DNA of 64,000 bases, taken from the NCBI RefSeq assembly GCF_021647475.1, contig NZ_JAKIUR010000010.1, positions 1 to 64,000 on the forward strand, in the 5' to 3' direction. The position numbers were made by a program, and so were the translations under genes. Shown piece after piece: positions 45,460 to 52,933 of this stretch. Source of the stretch: Lutibacter sp. Lineage in GTDB: Bacteria; Bacteroidota; Bacteroidia; Flavobacteriales; Flavobacteriaceae. The notes below the pieces were generated by a model. That model made no database searches, was not told the DNA's origin, and saw only the letters and a program-made list of their open reading frames with translations. Each line of letters opens with the position of its first letter. The first letter of the stretch is position 1.

Positions 45460-46107
45460 ATGAAAAAAACAATTTATGTATTAGTACTATCAGCTCTATT
45501 TTTAACTGCTTGTAAAAATGATAAAAAACAAACAGAACCTAGTAGTGGTAACAAGCAATCAAAGGAAATGAATATAAAAGAAGCTGATGGTCATGACCAT
45601 GGTGACCATGACCATGATGCTACAATGGGAGAAAACTCTTCAAAAGAAAAACGAAATATTGATGCTACTACTCAAAAAAATAATGCAACATCCACAATAA
45701 TTGATAGCTATTTACAAATTAAAAATGCGTTAGTTAATGATAATAAAGATGAAGCCGCTAAAGGAGGAAACATGATGCTTACCGCTTTTTCAAATTTTGA
45801 CATGTCAAAATTAAGCGAAACTCAACACAAAGAGTATATGGAAATTATTGAAGATGCAAAAGAACAAGCAGAACATATTATTAAAAGCCCTATTGATCAT
45901 CAAAGAGAACACTTTGAAAATTTAAGTGTAGATATAAATGATTTAATTTCTTTATTAGGAACTAGCAAAACTCTTTATCAAAATAAATGTCCTATGGCAG
46001 GAGAAGGAAAAGGAGCTATTTGGCTTAGCGAATATAAAGAAATTAAAAATCCATTTTTTGGCAGTAAAATGATAAAATGTGGTAGTGTACAAAAACAAAT
46101 AAACTAA
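45460..46107 (+). CDS. DUF3347-domain lipoprotein, His/Asp-rich
   Basis: This 215-residue protein has a lipobox (LTAC, Cys18), a His/Asp-rich stretch (DGHDHGDHDHDA) for metal binding, and a DUF3347 domain (about residues 75-215) ending CPMAGEGKGAIW, NPFFGSKM, CGS. Third DUF3347 copy of the island. Tail-to-head with the haem-binding gene: TAA at 46105-46107 is followed directly by its ATG. Confidence 0.88.
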   Translation: MKKTIYVLVLSALFLTACKNDKKQTEPSSGNKQSKEMNIKEADGHDHGDHDHDATMGENSSKEKRNIDATTQKNNATSTIIDSYLQIKNALVNDNKDEAAKGGNMMLTAFSNFDMSKLSETQHKEYMEIIEDAKEQAEHIIKSPIDHQREHFENLSVDINDLISLLGTSKTLYQNKCPMAGEGKGAIWLSEYKEIKNPFFGSKMIKCGSVQKQIN

Positions 46108-46563
46108 ATGCGTCTTATTAAAAAATTACTACTAATTTTATTGGTTGTTTTAGTAGGTATTCAATTTATACCTACTAAACGCAATCAAAATCAGCAGATT
46201 TCAGAATCGGATATTTCTAAAACCTTTACGCTCCCTGCTGAAATTCAAACAATATTTAAAAATTCTTGTTATGATTGCCATAGTAACAACACTAATTATC
46301 CTTGGTATAATAAAATAAAGCCTGTTAGTTGGTTACTTGAAAATCATATAAAGAAAGGGAAAAAAGAATTAAATTTTAGTGAATTTGGCTCTTATTCTAA
46401 ACGTAAACAAAAAAATAAATTAAAGAGTATTAAAAATCAAGTTATTGATGATGAAATGCCAATGTTTACTTATACTTTAATTCACAAAAAAGCTAAGTTA
46501 ACAGAAAGTGATAAAAAATTAATTAAAAATTGGGCAGTTCGATTAATGGATAGCATAAAATAA
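46108..46563 (+). CDS. Haem-binding-domain protein (Haem_bd)
   Basis: This 151-residue protein has an N-terminal membrane anchor (residues 6-20) and a c-type haem motif CYDCH (Cys54, Cys57, His58) with NTNYPWYNKIKPVSWLLENH typical of the Haem_bd domain. It likely acts as a membrane-bound electron carrier or sensor in the copA operon. A perfect 12-bp inverted repeat (46149-46179) lies within its first 25 codons. Confidence 0.85.
   Translation: MRLIKKLLLILLVVLVGIQFIPTKRNQNQQISESDISKTFTLPAEIQTIFKNSCYDCHSNNTNYPWYNKIKPVSWLLENHIKKGKKELNFSEFGSYSKRKQKNKLKSIKNQVIDDEMPMFTYTLIHKKAKLTESDKKLIKNWAVRLMDSIK
46149..46179 (+). repeat. Perfect 12-bp inverted repeat inside the haem-binding gene
   Basis: TTTAGTAGGTAT (46149-46160) and ATACCTACTAAA (46168-46179) are exact reverse complements with a 7-nt spacer. 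The core TAGGTAT/ATACCTA also forms the copA upstream repeat. It is coding sequence, so it may be coincidence or an intragenic operator or hairpin. Confidence 0.55.
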
Positions 46564-46579
46564 TAACTAAACATATTGT

Positions 46580-47311
46580 ATGAAGAGCTCAAAATATTAC
46601 GTTCGAAAAACGCATCGATATCTTAGCGTATTTATAGGAATTCAGTTCTTTTTTTGGACTATTGGTGGTTTATATTTTAGCTGGACTAATATTAATCATA
46701 TTCATGGAGATCATTTAATAAATTTTCCTGAGGCTAAAGTTAACGTAAGCAATAATTTAATAACACCAAATACTGCTGTTTTAAATGCGGGTTTAACATC
46801 AAAAAAAATATCAAAAATAAACCTTGCAAATGTTTTAGGGAAAACGGTATATCGTATATATTCTGATACCAATTTGGTAATGGTTAACGCAAAAACAGGT
46901 CAAATTAGACCTCCCTTAAACAAAAATGAAGCAATAAATTTTGCAAAACAGCTATTTAAACCTAATACTAATGTTACAACTACTGAATATGTTACAAAAC
47001 AGAATATAAACAGGCATTACCAATATAGAGGAGGTCCTTTGCCTGCTTGGGCTGTTAGTTTTAAACATCCATCTAACAGTGTAATTTATATCAGTGCAAA
47101 AAAAGGAAGTTTTGAAACCATACGCAATAAACAATGGCGATTATTTGATTTTTTATGAATGCTTCATATTATGGATTTCAATACTAGAGATAACATAAAT
47201 AATTGGGTATTAAGAGGATTTTCCGTTTTAGGACTTTTAACCATTTTAAGCGGTTTTACCTTATTCTACCAAAGTTCTAAAACTATTAGAAAAATCAATA
47301 AACCTAAATAA
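46580..47311 (+). pseudogene. PepSY-domain membrane protein, split by an in-frame TGA
   Basis: The first part (46580-47158, 192 residues) has a membrane helix (residues 14-33, FIGIQFFFWTIGGLYFSW), then two PepSY-like regions, ending WRLFDFL and TGA. Immediately after, in the same frame, an open frame from ATG at 47159 to TAA at 47311 encodes LHIMDFNTRDNINNWVLRGF and a second membrane helix (LGLLTILSGFTLFYQ). Relatives usually read DFL-W-MLHIMDF, so TGA most simply replaces TGG (Trp). Read-through or reinitiation could still give both parts. PepSY/iron-uptake reductase-like proteins reduce metals or haem. Confidence 0.78.
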
Positions 47312-47342
47312 ACTGATGCGTTTATTTTAGATAATTATATTT

Positions 47343-48731
47343 ATGAAAAAAATAGTAAACATACGCATTCTTAAAATGACTATTTTCCAAAAGTTATTAA
47401 TTGGAATTATTGCTATGTTAATACTAAATATAGTTATTGCATACATTGGAATTGTAAGTACTGATAAGCTTGATAAAAATTCTACAATTATATTAAAGGA
47501 ATCTCAAAAAAACAAAAACCTACAAGAGCTAAAGCTGAGTTTTACAGAACTATTAATGCCTGCAAATGATTATCTAATTCATGGTAATAAAGTAGAAATA
47601 TTAAATTTTAAAAAACTAGATTCTATAACTAATCTACGTTTAAAAAATTGTTTAACGTTAGAAAATAACCATTTTAACGAACACTTTTTAGAAGAGATAG
47701 AAACCATACTTTATAAAGTAAAAGAGTTAAGTTATAAAATATTTTACTTAAAAAATCCTATTGGAAACAAACAAGGTGCTATAATGATGGAAGTTATGGA
47801 TAATAATATAGCAACTGTAGGAAAAAAAATAGACATATTATCAGAATCTTCATCTTTATTAATTAGTAAATACAGAAAATTAAATGAGGAGCTTAGAAGT
47901 TCAAGCTCTAAAAGTATCATAATTTTAGTGTTAATTATAATGACTTCTTTAATTGTTGGAGGATTTTATTATGTTAAAGAAATAACTATTCCTATAGATA
48001 TTTTAGCGTCTGCCGCAAAAAAAATAGCCTCAGGAAACTTAACTTCTAAAGTAAAAATAACCACACGAACACAAGACGAATTAAATAGTTTTGCTAAATT
48101 ATTCAACAATATGATTGAATCTTTATCTCAAAACATGGTTTCTAAAGATTTTTTTAACAGTATTATACAAAAAATTGATGAAATATTGATTATTACAGAT
48201 GTCAATAGAAAAATTTTAATTGTAAATAAAGCCGCTTTAAACTTACTAGAATACCAAGAAAAAGAATTAATAGGTAAATCCATTGATAAAATATTACTCG
48301 GTGAAAATAAAAAAGAAACAATAACATCAAAAGAAGAATCTGTGCAAAATATTTATAACACTTATTATTCTAAATCAAATATAGCAATACCTGTTTCATT
48401 TTCTAAAACAAATATTTTCGACAAAGAAAAAAATAAAACAGGTGTTTTATATATAGCATACCATAAAACAAATAGCTTAAATAAAAAAGATAGTAGAAGT
48501 AAGTATAATTCAGCGAATAAAATTAAATTAACCAGTGAAACTCCCCTAACTAATAGAGAACTAGAAATAGTAAAGTTAATAATAAAGGAATATAGCAATC
48601 AAAAAATAGCTGATAAACTTTTTATAAGTATAAGAACCGTAGAAACACATAGAAAGCACATCATGGAAAAACTTCATGCAAAAAGTGTTGTTGGCTTAGT
48701 ACATTATGCTATTCAAAACGGCTTATTATAA
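47343..48731 (+). CDS. Membrane HAMP-PAS-LuxR single-component regulator
   Basis: This 462-residue protein has TM1 (about residues 14-36), a helical extracytoplasmic sensor with IVSTDKLDKNS (four-helix-bundle-like), TM2 (about 196-216), HAMP (about 216-266, ITIPIDILASAAKKIASGNL), PAS (about 270-370) and a C-terminal LuxR/GerE helix-turn-helix (LTNRELEIVKLIIKEYSNQK ... SIRTVETHRKHIMEKL). No kinase or receiver is present, so the signal likely passes directly to DNA while membrane-bound. The next operon (cytochromes and porin-like protein) begins 220 bp downstream. Confidence 0.88.
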   Translation: MKKIVNIRILKMTIFQKLLIGIIAMLILNIVIAYIGIVSTDKLDKNSTIILKESQKNKNLQELKLSFTELLMPANDYLIHGNKVEILNFKKLDSITNLRLKNCLTLENNHFNEHFLEEIETILYKVKELSYKIFYLKNPIGNKQGAIMMEVMDNNIATVGKKIDILSESSSLLISKYRKLNEELRSSSSKSIIILVLIIMTSLIVGGFYYVKEITIPIDILASAAKKIASGNLTSKVKITTRTQDELNSFAKLFNNMIESLSQNMVSKDFFNSIIQKIDEILIITDVNRKILIVNKAALNLLEYQEKELIGKSIDKILLGENKKETITSKEESVQNIYNTYYSKSNIAIPVSFSKTNIFDKEKNKTGVLYIAYHKTNSLNKKDSRSKYNSANKIKLTSETPLTNRELEIVKLIIKEYSNQKIADKLFISIRTVETHRKHIMEKLHAKSVVGLVHYAIQNGLL

Positions 48732-48848
48732 AAAAGCTATCCATAATTTTCAAAAACAGTATAATTCTAAAAAGTTAAGTACCCCTTTGCTTTGCACATA
48801 CTATTAGTGGGTGTATCAGGGTTAGTTGGTATCTTTTTTACTTGTAAA

Positions 48849-48874
48849 TATATACGGGTTGTACGGTATATACC
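48849..48874 (+). promoter_or_regulatory. Palindromic candidate operator upstream of the cytochrome operon
   Basis: The inverted repeat TATATAC (48849-48855) and GTATATA (48866-48872) has the perfect 10-bp palindrome GGTATATACC (48865-48874) on its right and TACGG twice in between. It lies about 80 bp before the cytochrome start and just downstream of the LuxR-type regulator gene, a plausible binding site for it. Confidence 0.4.
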
Positions 48875-48951
48875 TGTCCTCTATTTTCAAGAAATTTGTA
48901 ATTAAATATTGAATAACAATAAAACATGAATAATTATAAAAATTAAAATTT

Positions 48952-49332
48952 ATGAAAACAACATTAACATTATTATTACTGATATCTGCTACGTTTGCAG
49001 TTAATGCCCAAACTTGGGTAGCTCCTAAAAGTGCAGATGCAATCGAAAACCCTTTAAAAGGAAATACCGATGCTATAAAAAAAGGTAAAAAGTTATTTAC
49101 TAGTATGTGTGTAATTTGCCATGGAGCAAAAGGTAAAGGCGATGGTATTGCTGGTGCAGCATTAAATCCAAAACCTGCTAATTTTACATCAAAAACAGTA
49201 CAAGCACAATCAGATGGTGTCCTATTTTGGAAATTAACAAATGGAAACGCTCCAATGGCTTCCTATAAAGAATTACTTACTGAAGAACAACGCTGGCAAT
49301 TAGTGAATTATTTAAGAACCTTTAAAAAATAA
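48952..49332 (+). CDS. Periplasmic c-type cytochrome
   Basis: This 126-residue protein has a signal peptide (residues 1-19) and one CxxCH haem site (CVICHGAKGKGDG, Cys53/Cys56/His57) of the class I fold. Met in GNAPMASYKELLTEEQRWQL is the likely sixth ligand. It carries electrons in the periplasm. First gene of a cytochrome/porin-like/cytochrome group. Confidence 0.92.
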   Translation: MKTTLTLLLLISATFAVNAQTWVAPKSADAIENPLKGNTDAIKKGKKLFTSMCVICHGAKGKGDGIAGAALNPKPANFTSKTVQAQSDGVLFWKLTNGNAPMASYKELLTEEQRWQLVNYLRTFKK

Positions 49333-49347
49333 TTTATGATAACTAAA

Positions 49348-50508
49348 ATGAAAAAATTAGTTTTATTAGGTTCTTTATCTCTATTTGTCTTCGGCTTAAA
49401 TGCTCAACAAAACGATTTCAAGTCAAGTAAAACTCAATTTATGATTCGTGGTTATGGCCATATGGGATACGAAAGTATTAAAACAAATGGAAAAACAGAA
49501 TCAACGTTTAATGGAGGAACTTTTGCTCCTATATTTCTTTTTAAACATTCAGATCGTTTAATGTTTGAAACAGAATTAGAATTTACAATTAATGAGGGTT
49601 CGTTAGATATTGGTTTTGAATATGCTGATATTATGTATGTTTTAAATGACTATATGACCATAAGAGGAGGTAAATTTTTGCTCCCCTTCGGTACTTTTAT
49701 GGAGCGTTTACATCCAAGCTGGGTAAACAGAATGCCTACAAAACCTTTAGGATTTGGGCATGATGGCATTGCTCCTGGATCAGGAGTTGGTGTTGAATTG
49801 AGAGGTGCTTTCAGATTAGGAACCTCAACTGTTAATTATTCCGTTTATAACACAAATGGCCCTGGACTTAAAACTCCCGATGGTATAGATCCTAGCGAAG
49901 CAGGAATGCTTGCTTTTAATAATTTAAGAGACAACAATAATAGTAGAGCCTTTGGTGGTCGTATTGGAATATTACCTTTCTCTAATAATTCTACTGAATT
50001 TGGTCTCTCTTTTTATTCTACTGATAAAGTTGGAAACACAGATAGTGCCTATGAAAATTTAGGCGCTAATTTATATGCTATTGATTTTTCATTTGTAAAA
50101 CAAATTCCAGGTTTAGGAGGAATAGTAGATATTAAATCTCAATATAATAAATCTAAAGTTGATAATATGATTTATACTATTGAGGAAACTCCAGGGGTAT
50201 TTGAAAACTTAAATTTTAATAATGAAAGCCATTCATTTTATGCCCAATTATCATACAGACCAACTATGTCAAGTAATAATTTTATTAGTAAACTTGAATT
50301 GGTAAATAGATACTCTGAACTTAAAACGCCTGAAGGCTCAGGTTGGGGAACTAACAAAAAAGAATATTCTGTTGGATTAAATTATTGGATTAGCTGGAGA
50401 TCACTTATCAAATTAAATTATCAAAATATTACAGGAAAAGGAGGGCATGACGTTATTGGAGATTTTAATGAAAGTGGTGTTTATTTACATTGGGCAATAG
50501 GGTTTTAA
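49348..50508 (+). CDS. Porin-like outer-membrane beta-barrel protein
   Basis: This is a 386-residue protein from the ATG at 49348 (signal peptide MKKLVLLGSLSLFVFGLNAQ; 49336 is a possible earlier start). The mature part has alternating strands with many Gly/Asn/aromatic residues (YGHMGYESIKTNGK; FEYADIMYVLNDYMTIRGGK; closing GVYLHWAIGF). It resembles phosphate-selective-porin-like or substrate-specific porins. Between two cytochrome genes, it may admit a substrate for periplasmic redox chemistry; unproven. Confidence 0.72.
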   Translation: MKKLVLLGSLSLFVFGLNAQQNDFKSSKTQFMIRGYGHMGYESIKTNGKTESTFNGGTFAPIFLFKHSDRLMFETELEFTINEGSLDIGFEYADIMYVLNDYMTIRGGKFLLPFGTFMERLHPSWVNRMPTKPLGFGHDGIAPGSGVGVELRGAFRLGTSTVNYSVYNTNGPGLKTPDGIDPSEAGMLAFNNLRDNNNSRAFGGRIGILPFSNNSTEFGLSFYSTDKVGNTDSAYENLGANLYAIDFSFVKQIPGLGGIVDIKSQYNKSKVDNMIYTIEETPGVFENLNFNNESHSFYAQLSYRPTMSSNNFISKLELVNRYSELKTPEGSGWGTNKKEYSVGLNYWISWRSLIKLNYQNITGKGGHDVIGDFNESGVYLHWAIGF

Positions 50509-50525
50509 TTAAAAAATTAACAAGA

Positions 50526-50804
50526 ATGAAAACATTTAAAATATTTGGAATTGCAGTAGTGCTAATAGGAACTATATTGGCTGTAACCACTGTTTCTTGT
50601 TCTGCAGAACAAGTTGCTACTTATAAAAATAAATCAGGTGCTCAACTTTGGGGTGAAAACTGCATAAGATGTCATAATACACCTTCACCTGCAGCTTATA
50701 ATGACACAGATTGGAGTACAATTAGTTTACACATGAGAGTAAGAGCCAATCTAACAAAAGATCAAGCTAAAAAGATTTTTGACTTTATTAAATCGGCTAA
50801 TTAG
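50526..50804 (+). CDS. Small c-type cytochrome, probable lipoprotein
   Basis: This is a 92-residue protein from the ATG at 50526. A farther start at 50490 would run back into the porin-like gene. It has a hydrophobic leader with Cys25 in VTTVSC (weak lipobox) and CIRCH (Cys46, Cys49, His50). The compact length and GAQLWGENC start resemble periplasmic monohaem carriers. A strong terminator follows. Confidence 0.82.
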   Translation: MKTFKIFGIAVVLIGTILAVTTVSCSAEQVATYKNKSGAQLWGENCIRCHNTPSPAAYNDTDWSTISLHMRVRANLTKDQAKKIFDFIKSAN

Positions 50805-50826
50805 GTTGTTGATTTTTGTTGAATTT

Positions 50827-50855
50827 GAAAACCTCTTTCCGGAGGTTTTCTTTTT
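50827..50855 (+). terminator. Rho-independent terminator after the cytochrome operon
   Basis: GAAAACCTC (50827-50835) and GAGGTTTTC (50842-50850) form a 9-bp stem with a 6-nt loop, followed by TTTTT. Confidence 0.85.
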
Positions 50856-51113
50856 AAAATTGAATAAAAATTTTATTGATACTAAAGTTACAATAAATAA
50901 TACTTCAATAACTATATTTTAAAACTTACATACTTTACCAAAATAGCTTGTTGTTACACAATAAAAAGACTTAAATACAAGCTTATTTAAACTAATTCTA
51001 AATGCACTCTATCATATCTATATGTAACTTTTATTACATTATTTTGATACAATAAAACCGATATTTGTAGCGTTAAAAACTATATAACCACACTTAAATT
51101 TAATGTACTAAAA
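50856..51113. other. AT-rich gene-free region before the second Cys-rich gene
   Basis: Most of a 309-bp stretch. There is a near -7 box (ATATTTG around 51061-51067). No RNA gene or open frame seen. Confidence 0.4.
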
Positions 51114-51566
51114 ATGGTAAAACCTCGTTCAAAAATAATAGCTGTTTTATTAACTGTTCTGGTACTATATTCCACCTCATCTTATTCGGTTGCTATACAT
51201 AAATGTAATAATATCATTTTTGAAATTTCTTTCACTAATAACGCTTCGCATAGTTGTGAAATGCAAATGTCTTCTTGCAGAACAGAGATGATTTCTTGTA
51301 AGAATTTTTCCGATACTCACCCACAGTTATCTTATTTTAAAAAAGCATGTTGTTCTAATCAAAAGATAATTAAAGAAAGTACCTCTCTTGAGTTACACAA
51401 AAGAATAAAGTTAGAAAAAGATAGAGCCTATACTCCATCATTATTTTTTTATAGTATCCATTATTTTGAATCTTTTCTAAAAAAAACAACCAATTATTTT
51501 ATACAATATTCACCTCCTCTCTTGATAAAAAATATTTCTAATTTATATGAAATATTTAGACTTTGA
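51114..51566 (+). CDS. Cys-rich exported protein, HYC_CC_PP-like
   Basis: This 150-residue protein has a signal peptide (MVKPRSKIIAVLLTVLVLYS), then HKCNN, SCEMQMSSCRTEMISCKN, KKACCSNQ and a YSPPLL terminus. The H-C, CC and PP spacing echoes the HYC_CC_PP protein at 28933. Seven Cys and several Met in the exported part suggest metal binding. It lies at the downstream edge of the metal island with its own promoter region. Confidence 0.68.
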   Translation: MVKPRSKIIAVLLTVLVLYSTSSYSVAIHKCNNIIFEISFTNNASHSCEMQMSSCRTEMISCKNFSDTHPQLSYFKKACCSNQKIIKESTSLELHKRIKLEKDRAYTPSLFFYSIHYFESFLKKTTNYFIQYSPPLLIKNISNLYEIFRL

Positions 51567-51659
51567 TTTTAATAATTATTACCAAAAACTAAACAATGTA
51601 TGTTGAATAATTAAATTAACATACTAATAAAAGAGTAACAATAATTAAAATTAAATACA

Positions 51660-52562
51660 ATGAAATTTATAAAATATATTATCTCAGCATTACTACTTCT
51701 AGTGAGTTTAAGCTGTACAACAACAGATTCAACAGAACACGGAAATTTATCACTTAAATTAACCGATGCACCAATGCCTTACAATCAATTTATGGAAGCT
51801 AATGTTACCATAGATAAAATTGAAATTGGTAATTCATCAAACCCTAATTCTTTTGTTACAATTATGGATTCAAGCACAACTTATAATATGCTTGATATGA
51901 TTAATGGAATAACAGAAACTTTAGCAAATGCAAGCATCCCTGTGGGTGATTATGATACCATTCGTTTATATATGTCTTCTTCTGAAATGGTAACAAATAA
52001 TGGAGAATCTTATTCTTATGATATGTCACAAAATGGCATGTCAGGAGGAAGTATGATGGGAGCATCTAATATGGTGATAAATAATGAAAATGGAAGTATT
52101 GATATTACATTAGATCATATGTTGAATGTTCAATTAGGCTCTGACAATGAATACTTATTAGATATTGATGTAGAACATTCTTTTATGTTAGAAGGTGTTA
52201 GTTATCAAAATGCAGGAAATGGAATGATGTTAAGTATGACTGGTTTTACCTTCACTCCTACCATGCGTTTTGTAGCAATGAACAATGCCGGTACTATTTC
52301 TGGAAACATTCATGATGACCAAGGAAATTTAGCTGGAGTTAGCATTTCATTAATGCAAAATAATGAAACTTACACAACTACACATACTGATGAAAATGGC
52401 AATTATACATTTATAGGAATTCCTCAAGGAATGTACACTATAAATGCCGAATCGGATGATTTTGTAATGAGTACAACAGGAAACGAGAGTAGTATGGGAG
52501 ATATTCAAATGATGTCAAATGCTATTTTAACTATTGATTTTAATATGATGGCTTCAAATTAA
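51660..52562 (+). CDS. DUF4382 lipoprotein with carboxypeptidase-regulatory-like repeat
   Basis: This 300-residue protein has a lipobox (SLSC, Cys19). A DUF4382 domain covers about residues 25-195 (SLKLTDAPMPYNQFMEANVT, KIEIGN, PVGDYDTIRLYMS), and a beta-sandwich CarboxypepD_reg-like domain covers about 205-298 (GTISGNIHDDQGNLAGVSIS). The DUF4382 part contains an unusual Met/Ser-rich stretch (SQNGMSGGSMMGASNMV), perhaps metal related in this context. Function unknown; surface-exposed lipoprotein likely. Confidence 0.82.
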   Translation: MKFIKYIISALLLLVSLSCTTTDSTEHGNLSLKLTDAPMPYNQFMEANVTIDKIEIGNSSNPNSFVTIMDSSTTYNMLDMINGITETLANASIPVGDYDTIRLYMSSSEMVTNNGESYSYDMSQNGMSGGSMMGASNMVINNENGSIDITLDHMLNVQLGSDNEYLLDIDVEHSFMLEGVSYQNAGNGMMLSMTGFTFTPTMRFVAMNNAGTISGNIHDDQGNLAGVSISLMQNNETYTTTHTDENGNYTFIGIPQGMYTINAESDDFVMSTTGNESSMGDIQMMSNAILTIDFNMMASN

Positions 52563-52715
52563 AATTTGTTTTAATTTTTTAAAAAAATATAATAGTTGAA
52601 TAAAATCCATTTAAATTTTCAAAATATTTTTCTTAATAATACTCTCATTTCTGTAACTATTATTAAAAATATCTATTATTTATTTTCAAAACGCTGTATC
52701 TTTACATTATAATTA
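52563..52715. other. Intergenic region preceding E1 copy D
   Basis: AT-rich spacer with a near -7 box TATCTTTA just before E1 copy D. Nothing else was seen. The whole 371-bp gene-free stretch also holds E1 copy D. Confidence 0.4.
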
Positions 52716-52917
52716 ACCCGTTGTGCATTATGATAAAATTTCGTCAATTCGAGTGAATTTTAGCCTTTTTAGGCTTAAAATTAGTATCGAGAATAGGTTT
52801 TTTATTTAAAAACAGCCGTTCTCGATACCATTTTTTATCAAAAATTACCTGCCTTGCCGTCAGGCAGGCTCAAACTGACGTAACAGTAGGTTTAAAAACC
52901 TAAAATGCACAACGGGT
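52716..52917 (+). mobile_element. E1 element, copy D (202 bp, intact, with 21-bp hairpin)
   Basis: Same length and structure as copy A but in reverse orientation on the plus strand. Ends are ACCCGTTGTGCATT and AATGCACAACGGGT, flanked by TATAATTA at 52708-52715 and 52918-52925. Inside are stem-loops at 52756-52782, TATCGAGAA/TTCTCGATA at 52785-52793 and 52819-52827, and H21 at 52848-52868. It ends 16 bp before the start codon of the DUF4010 gene, with a near -7 box (TATCTTTA) just upstream, so it would lie in the leader RNA. Confidence 0.82.
52848..52868. repeat. 21-bp palindromic unit (H21) inside E1 copy D
   Basis: CCTGCCT, loop TGCCGTC, AGGCAGG. Differs from the copy A unit by one loop base when both are read in the same orientation. 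Confidence 0.85.
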
Positions 52918-52933
52918 TATAATTAATAATTCT

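Noticed and set aside
47156..47158. Selenocysteine codon at the TGA in the PepSY gene
   Set aside because: No selenoprotein context or hairpin right after the TGA, and relatives have Trp; a nonsense mutation or bypass is simpler.
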